Part shown: piece after piece, positions 60,099-64,000 of the stretch
How positions within the stretch are numbered: position 1 is the stretch's first letter
Layout of the letters: the number at the start of each line of letters is the position of its first letter
DNA from: JAGVSR01 sp963708775
GTDB taxonomy: Bacteria > Pseudomonadota > Alphaproteobacteria > Rhizobiales > Hyphomicrobiaceae
Direction of reading: 5' to 3'
Length of the DNA: 64,000 nt
NCBI GenBank assembly: GCA_963708775.1
Contig: CAVPTI010000017.1
Span: 1 to 64,000, forward strand
The notes under the pieces: generated by a model
What the model was told of the DNA's origin: nothing
Database searches by the model: none
Seen by the model: only the letters and a program-made list of their open reading frames with translations
Position numbers and translations under genes: made by a program

Positions 60099-60583
60099 TC
60101 GCTGATCGGGATGATCGCATCGCTAGCGCGGACTGACCCTCCGCGGCCGCGCGGCACTGGCGCGGATCGATCCTTATCCCCGGGGCTTGAGCCGACGCTT
60201 GCTTATTCTGGGTGTTCGAGCGCGTAGGCGCTAGGGCCGGATGCGCGGGAGCGTGTTTTGTGCGGCGCACGTTTGTGTGTTGGGTGTTTCGCGTTTTCGC
60301 TTTAGCTTTTTCTCACGGGCCCGTTCGCTTCAATGGAGAGAGACTCGCCCTACGTGGGGGCGCAGCTTTTCTTGGCCCACACTCGTTAAGACGGAGAGGG
60401 GTAGACCGCGGGGCACGTTTCTGTGTGGGGCGCTTTGCGTTTTTTGGTTGGCGCAGCCGCGCCTTCGCATTCTCTTCCGTGCGCGGTGCTCCTCCCCTCG
60501 CGCGGATGCTGCGGGATCGTTGCCGGTGAAGCCGGTGGCGGTCCTGCTGCTTCGGGGGAGAGCAGGAACGGGGATGTACCAGT
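60099..60583. other. 485-base non-coding gap inside the GTA cluster
   Basis: No protein family is visible in any frame. Two related G/T-rich stretches occur at about 60261-60300 and 60410-60450 (GCACGTTTGTGTGTTGGGTG and GGCACGTTTCTGTGTGGGGC, each followed by GCGTTTT), about 150 bases apart. The rest is GC-rich without clear structure. Such a gap is unusual between capsid and connector genes, which are normally adjacent. Confidence 0.5.
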
Positions 60584-61168
60584 ATGGCGCTGATGATGAT
60601 CGCAGTGGACCGGCGGTCGAACCGGTCGCTGGACGAGGCGAAAGCGCATCTGCGCATCGATGACGAACGAGCGAGGACGCACTGATCGCGAGCCTCGTGC
60701 TGACATCGCGGTTGCATATCGAGGCGGCGCTCGGATTGGCGCTGATCGATCAATCCTGGACGCCTGGTTCTCGATGCGCTGGCCAGAAAACGGCATCGTC
60801 GAAGTTGCCCGATGTCGCCGGTGACGGCCGTGAGCGCGATCCGGGTTCGCGCATGGCGAGGGGACGAGCACTGTCGTCCACCGCTCGTACAACTACGAGT
60901 GGCGCTGGTCGGCCGCCGCGGACTCATTCCGGCAAGAGCGCAGCTGGCTGAAGCCGGCGACGCGCGGCGGCCGGCATCGAGATCGATTTCATTGACGGGA
61001 TACGGCGCTGCGGCGGTCGACGTGCCGGCAGCCGATCCGGCAAGCGCTGCTGCTGCTGGTCGCGCATTGGTACGAGCATCGTGATCCGTTCGAGATCGGC
61101 ACACCGCAGTACGGGATCCGCAAGCCGTGAGCCGGCCGCTTCTGAGCCCCTATGCGCGGTGCGCGTGA
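60584..61168 (+). CDS. GTA head-tail connector, gp6-like (frameshifted)
   Basis: From ATG 60584. The pieces read SLDEAKAHLRIDDER, EDALIASLVLTSRLHIEAAL, GLALIDQSW, ENGIVELPMSPVTAVSAIRV, YEWRWSAAADSFRQERSWLK, GGIEIDF, and near the end LLLLVAHWYEHRDPFEIGTP. This matches the phage gp6-like connector family (L-x-E-A-K-x-H-L-R-x-D, EDALI-x-x-L-I-x-x-A-R, ALLLLVAHWYEHR). At least six indels are needed. The gene ends at the TGA 61166-61168, which overlaps the next ATG. It would form the ring below the portal. Confidence 0.75.
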
Positions 61169-61515
61169 TGATGGACGAATCCGCGATCGCGGAGATTGCG
61201 TCATCGCCTGACGCTGGAGCAATCGACCGTACCGACGACGGACTGTGGCGGCGGGTCGACGTACGTGGGGCGCTAATCGCGGAGTTGTGGGCTGCATCCA
61301 TGCGGCCGTCGGGTGGCTTGAGAGCGTGGAGGACGGCGGATCACTCGCACGGGCGGGTCACGCACGAGATGTGGGTTCGCCATCGCGTCGGGTGCGAGCC
61401 GGAGACTGCGCTTCCGGCTCAACGCTGGGGCATGTTTCGAGATCAGCGCCGTCTTCGACAGTGGCGAGAGTCGCATCGTTTCCTGAAATGCCTGTGCGAG
61501 GAGCGCGATCTATGA
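61168..61515 (+). CDS. GTA head-tail adaptor/closure protein (frameshifted)
   Basis: ATG 61168 overlaps the preceding stop. Across frames the bases give RHRLTLEQSTVPTTDCGGGS then TYVG, ALIAELWAA, VTHEMWVRHRVG and the end ESHRFLKCLCEERDL. The pattern L-R-H-R-x-x-L-E-x-x, D-x-x-G-G-x-x-x-x-W/Y, L-W-A, V-T-H-E-x-W-x-R-H-R and R-x-x-x-L-x-C-x-x-E-E-R fits phage head-tail adaptors (head closure) as in RcGTA. Reconstructed length about 112 residues. Its stop (61513-61515) overlaps the next ATG. Confidence 0.72.
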   Translation: MMDESAIAEIASSPDAGAIDRTDDGLWRRVDVRGALIAELWAASMRPSGGLRAWRTADHSHGRVTHEMWVRHRVGCEPETALPAQRWGMFRDQRRLRQWRESHRFLKCLCEERDL

Positions 61516-61672
61516 AGATCGGAGTGACGATACGGGTGGCGGCGCGCTCGGCGGTTCAGCGCGGCGGCTTGCAGCGTGTCGCGCGCGGCTGGCAGCGGAG
61601 GGCGGCGGCGCGGAGCACGGACGCCGAGCACAGGTGCCAGGAAATTCTCGCACCAGATGCGAGGAGAAGTGA
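61512..61672 (+). CDS. Small hypothetical GTA protein
   Basis: ATG 61512 overlaps the adaptor stop. It reads MKIGVTIRVAARSAVQRGGL then QRVARGWQ and continues for about 53 codons to a TGA near 61672 if one base is adjusted. Small basic; I do not recognise a family. A gene of unknown role at this place between adaptor and DUF3168 exists in some GTA clusters. The assignment rests on position and on the ATGA overlap. Confidence 0.45.
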
Positions 61673-61674
61673 CG

Positions 61675-62087
61675 ATGACGAGTGCCGGACTGGAACTGCA
61701 AAAGGGCGATCTATCGCAGACGTTGACGGCAGACGCGCCGCTGTCGGCACTGCTCGGCGGTGGGCGTGTCTACGACGACGTGCCACAACGCGCCGAGCTG
61801 CCGTACGTGACCTTCGGACAAAGCTCGACGCGCGACTGGTCGACAGGAACCGACGATGGCCACGAGCACGTCGTTGACACTTCACGGTCTGGTCGCGTGC
61901 TGAACGGACGAAAGGAGGTGCACCGGATCATCGGATGTGCTGGAGAGGTCTGCTGCACGAGCAGGCGCTCGGTGCTGACCGACCACGCGTATCGTCAATC
62001 TGCGGCACGAGTACTCCGAGATGCGCGCCGTGATCCGGATGGCGAAACATCACGCGGCGCTATCGCGTGGTGACGAGCCGTGACTGA
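61675..62087 (+). CDS. GTA tail-completion protein, DUF3168 (frameshifted)
   Basis: From ATG 61675 with GAGGAGAAG upstream. The sequence MTSAGLELQKGDLSQTLTAD, APLSALLGGGRVYDDVPQRA, ELPYVTFGQSSTRDWSTGTD and DGHEHV shows the DUF3168 hallmarks (L-x-A-D-A-x-L-x-A-L-x-G-G-R-V-Y-D-x-x-P-Q, P-Y-V-x-x-G). Later frames give RKEVHRIIG and, toward the end, LTDHRIVNLRHEYSEMRA and RYRVVTSRD. Several indels follow base 61880. The family caps the tail end of the neck. Reconstructed length about 137 residues. Confidence 0.78.
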
Positions 62088-62130
62088 ACGGCAAGTCGGC
62101 TGATCAATGGAACTCGAAGAGAGACAGGGC

Positions 62131-62580
62131 ATGGCAGCACAAAAAGGCAAGGACCTTCTGCTGAAGGTGACAGCATGGGGACGGGACTTTCTTTCACGAC
62201 CGTTGCGGGGCTACGCTCGCGCGCTATCGCGTTCAACACCGAGACGGTGGATGTGACGCATTAGGAATCTGCCGGCCGATGGCGCGGAACTGCTCGGCTG
62301 GAGCGGGCGTGAAGTCGGTGAGGGTGACAGGTTCCGGCATCTTCAAGGACGCCGCGTCGGACGAGATCGTGCGCGGTCTACGTCTTCAACGGCACGATCC
62401 GCGATGGCAGGTCGTGATTCCGGATTTCGGCACGGTGACGGGCGCCATGCAGATCGCGTCGTTCGAGTTGACGGGGCGGCACGATGGCGAGGTGGCGTTC
62501 GAGCTGTCGCTCGAAAGCGCGGGCGAATTGACGTTACGGCTTTTGATTATTTGGTGCTAGCGCCGCTGCGGCGTGGTTGA
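62131..62580 (+). CDS. GTA major tail (tube) protein, TP901-1 type (frameshifted)
   Basis: From ATG 62131: MAAQKGKDLLLKV, then after an indel GLSFTTVAGLRSRAIAFNTE, TVDVTH, ESAGRWRELL, SGSGIFKDAASDEIVR, WQVVIPDFGTVTGAMQIASF and HDGEVAFELSLESAG. This matches the phage major tail protein of the TP901-1 family used by RcGTA (K-G-x-D-x-L-L-K; L-R-x-x-x-I-x-F-N; V-T-x-Q-x-S-A-G-x-W-R-E-L). A TAG at 62262-62264 stands where relatives have Gln. The end near 62578 (AFDYLVLAPLRRG in one frame) is uncertain. It forms the tail tube. Confidence 0.78.
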
Positions 62581-62609
62581 GCGGTTGAGATCGGCGTTAG
62601 GAGTGGCGA

Positions 62610-62960
62610 ATGGCAACTGCACCGTGGCGAGATCGATGCCGTGCTCGACGGCAGGACATATCCGCTTGTGCTTGACGCTCGGCGCATTGGCCGAGCTGGA
62701 AGCTGCGTTCGGCGACGAGGACATGCTGGCGCTGGCGATGCGGTTCGAAGCAGGACGCATCTCGGCGCGCGATGCGGTGCGCATCATCGGAGCGGGGCTG
62801 CGAGGGGCGGGGCACGACGTTGCCGACGACGATGTCGCGCGCATGGCGAACGAGGGCGGTGCCGCGGGCTTCATCGATGTGGTGGCGCGACTGCTGACGT
62901 GCGACGTTCGCCGGCCGAGCCGCCAAGTCGAGGCCGTATCGGCGAGGGGCGGGAGGCTGA
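62610..62960 (+). CDS. GTA tail-assembly chaperone, Phage_TAC_11 / GTA family (frameshifted)
   Basis: ATG 62610 follows TTAGGAGTGGCGA. Across frames it reads RGEIDAVLDGRTYPLVL, LTLGALAELEAAFGDEDMLA, LAMRFEAGRISARDAVRIIG, AGLRGAGHDVADDDVARMAN and EGGAAGFIDVVARLLT. This is the gene transfer agent family protein (Phage_TAC_11), a chaperone for tape-measure assembly. At least three indels occur. It ends at the TGA 62958-62960, three bases before the GTG of the next gene. Confidence 0.78.
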
Positions 62961-62962
62961 GA

Positions 62963-63162
62963 GTGACCGCAGCCCTTTCCCTGGGACGACGTGATGGCGG
63001 CTGTCGTTCGGGCTGTTACGGCTCGAGCCGCGCGCGTTCTGGAGCATGACGCTGAAGCGAGCTGGACGCAGCCTTGCGGCGGTGGCTAGCAGCGTGGATC
63101 GAGCGCGCCGCCATCGACGCGGTCGGATGTTGCTGGCGATTGATGCAACGATTCCCCGATGA
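62963..63162 (+). CDS. GTA second tail-assembly chaperone, rcc01693-like (frameshifted)
   Basis: GTG 62963 opens a short gene that, across frames, spells FPWDDVMA, LLRLEPRAFWSMTLKELDAA and, after a basic part, AARIERAAID and LMQRFPDEA. The block F-P-W-x-x-x-M-x-x-G-x-x-x-L-x-L-x-P-x-x-F-W-x-M-T-x-x-E-L is the hallmark of the small rcc01693 family found next to Phage_TAC_11 in RcGTA. Length about 65 residues. Several indels. Confidence 0.65.
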
Positions 63163-63176
63163 AGCGAGGAGCAGCC

Positions 63177-63768
63177 ATGATCGATCGAGATACGAGCGAG
63201 GTGTGGATGGTGCGGATCACCACCGACACCTCCGAGCTTCAGAAGGAGTTGACGCGCAGGGACGACGCTCGGCCGCAAGTTCAGCGACTCTCTCATAAAT
63301 GCTTTCGAGGGCATCGCCATCAAGGGGCGCTCTCGGCGACGTATTGAAGTCGCTGGCGCTCAGTCTGTCGAACATGGTGCTGAAGGCGGCGATGAAGCCG
63401 CTGGAGCAAGGCATCGGCAACGTGCTGTCAGAGCTGCTCCAGGGTGGCTTCGGCTTCGCCAATGGCGGAGCCTTACAGGGCGGGATGCCGGTACCGTTCG
63501 CGAGCGGTGGTGTGATCCAGAGCCCGATCGGGTTTCCGTTGAATGCGAGGGCGCATGGGAATTGCGGGCGAGCGCGGTGCGGAGGCGATCATGCCGCTGG
63601 CGCGCGGCGCCGATGGTCGACTCGGAGTGGTGGACGAGCGGCGGTGCTCTGGCATCTCGGTGACGATGAACGTGACGACGACCGACGCCGACAGCTTCCG
63701 GCGCTCGGAAAGCGCAGGTGGCGGCGATGCTGGCGCGCGCGGTCGCGTATGGGCAGCGCAATCTGTGA
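63177..63768 (+). CDS. GTA tape-measure protein, short type (frameshifted)
   Basis: ATG 63177 has GAGGAGCAGCC upstream. It reads MIDRDTSEV, then VRITTDTSELQKELTR, NAFEGIAIKG, GDVLKSLALSLSNMVLKAAM, KPLEQGIGNVLSELLQGGFG, FANGGALQGGMPVPFASGGV, IQSPIGFPLNARG, MGIAGERGAEAIMPLARGAD and AAMLARAVAYGQRNL. This is the end-type segment of tape-measure proteins (G-x-x-x-x-x-F-A-x-G-G-V-x-x-x-P-x-x-F-P; G-E-A-G-x-E-A-I-x-P-L). RcGTA gp11 is short, like this one. It sets tail length and is expelled with DNA. A few indels break it. Confidence 0.78.
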
Positions 63769-63796
63769 TGTCCAGACAGGATCCGGGAGGTCGCGC

Positions 63797-64000
63797 ATGA
63801 GCTTTCACGAAGTTCGATTTCCGACCGGAATCTCGCGAGCGTCGCAGGGCGGTCCGGAACGTCGCACCGATGTCGTCGTGCTCGGCTCGGGACACGAGGA
63901 ACGCAATGCACGCTGGGCCGATTCGCGACGCAACTACAACGCGGGCTACGGCGTGAGATCGCTCGACGATCTGAATGCGGTGATCGCGTTCTTCGAGGAG
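63797..64000 (+). CDS. GTA DUF2460 (TIGR02217) protein, 3' end cut by window edge
   Basis: ATG 63797 opens an unbroken frame of 68 codons to the window end: MSFHEVRFPTGISRASQGGP, ERRTDVVVLGSGHEERNARW, ADSRRNYNAGYGVRSLDDLN and AVIAFFEE. This is the start of the DUF2460 family (RcGTA gp12), a distal tail/hub protein: F-H-E-x-x-F-P, G-x-x-x-R-T-D-x-V-x-L-x-S-G-x-E-x-R-N-x-x-W-x-x-S-R-R-x-Y. Unlike its neighbours it has no indel in the part visible. Confidence 0.9.
   Translation, partial: MSFHEVRFPTGISRASQGGPERRTDVVVLGSGHEERNARWADSRRNYNAGYGVRSLDDLNAVIAFFEE

Noticed and set aside
60212..60663. Arg/Phe-rich frames between capsid and connector
   Set aside because: Low-complexity translations in several frames of a G/T-rich stretch, without ribosome site or family match.
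57993..62264. Amber (TAG) recoding in the GTA genes
   Set aside because: The same region is full of indels, so base errors suffice; no suppressor tRNA is visible and genes outside use normal stops.
1..64000. tRNA, rRNA or CRISPR array
   Set aside because: No cloverleaf T-arm signature (GGTTCGAATCC-like), ribosomal segment or regularly spaced repeat was seen on either strand by eye.

Overview
The window looks like chromosomal DNA of an alphaproteobacterium of the order Hyphomicrobiales. GC is high throughout. It carries a MucR/Ros regulator, a DUF6456 protein beside a stand-alone DnaA C-terminal domain, a DUF5330 protein, a one-helix aa3 oxidase subunit IV, TTAA-N7-TTAA (CtrA-type) boxes and an RcGTA-like gene transfer agent cluster. 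A MxaJ-like periplasmic binding protein and the DabAB inorganic-carbon pump would suit a Hyphomicrobium-like methylotroph or facultative autotroph, but the genus is inferred, not shown.

Layout. 1-3.1 kb: small envelope proteins (SHOCT protein, a secreted DUF992-like protein, a 3-helix membrane protein), a MxaJ-like binding protein and a decayed IS110 transposase tail. 3.1-9 kb: an MgtA-type P-type ATPase and a three-gene Mla/MCE lipid transporter whose MCE protein is fused to a PqiC-like domain. 9.1-16.8 kb: a LysR regulator divergent from dabB-dabA, then a Cu+-type P-type ATPase. 17-25.4 kb: two abutting inverted pieces of an alcohol dehydrogenase, an operon of response regulator, NYN RNase-like protein and HWE histidine kinase, a tiny oxidase subunit, an L,D-transpeptidase, a methyltransferase and a CHASE4-GGDEF-EAL protein. 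25.6-38.1 kb: GNAT protein, POT peptide transporter, MetC-like lyase, amino-acid binding protein, a pair of exported repeat proteins (one with a vWA domain), nitroreductase, Popeye-like cNMP protein, NAD kinase, CutA and an exported PG-binding-type protein. 38.2-45 kb: an 0.88-kb non-coding stretch, a membrane protein with a possible winged-helix tail, a TadG-like vWA protein, oligopeptidase B and MucR. 45-54.3 kb: DnaA-domain and DUF6456 genes, SufE, DUF5330, a PG-binding protein, DUF1491, and a PBP1A gene translationally coupled to two DUF1214/1254-type genes. 54.7-64 kb: the gene transfer agent cluster from a small-terminase-like gene and TerL through portal, protease, capsid, connector, adaptor, tail tube, chaperones and tape measure to a partial DUF2460 gene.

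How genes work together. Clear units are mlaE-mlaF-mlaD, dabB-dabA, RR-NYN-HWE kinase, mrcA-DUF1214-DUF1254 (two ATGA overlaps) and the GTA cluster, which is preceded by a sigma70-like promoter and, just downstream of it, a terminator-like hairpin.

Sequence quality. Well-conserved genes up to about 57 kb are broken now and then by one-base indels, several in homopolymers (mgtA, NYN, metC, cutA, tadG-like, terL). From about 57.08 kb to 63.8 kb indels occur about every 50-150 bases in genes whose protein sequence is otherwise well preserved. This most likely reflects poor base calling, though real decay of the GTA cannot be excluded from sequence alone. Coordinates of broken genes span the reconstructed gene.
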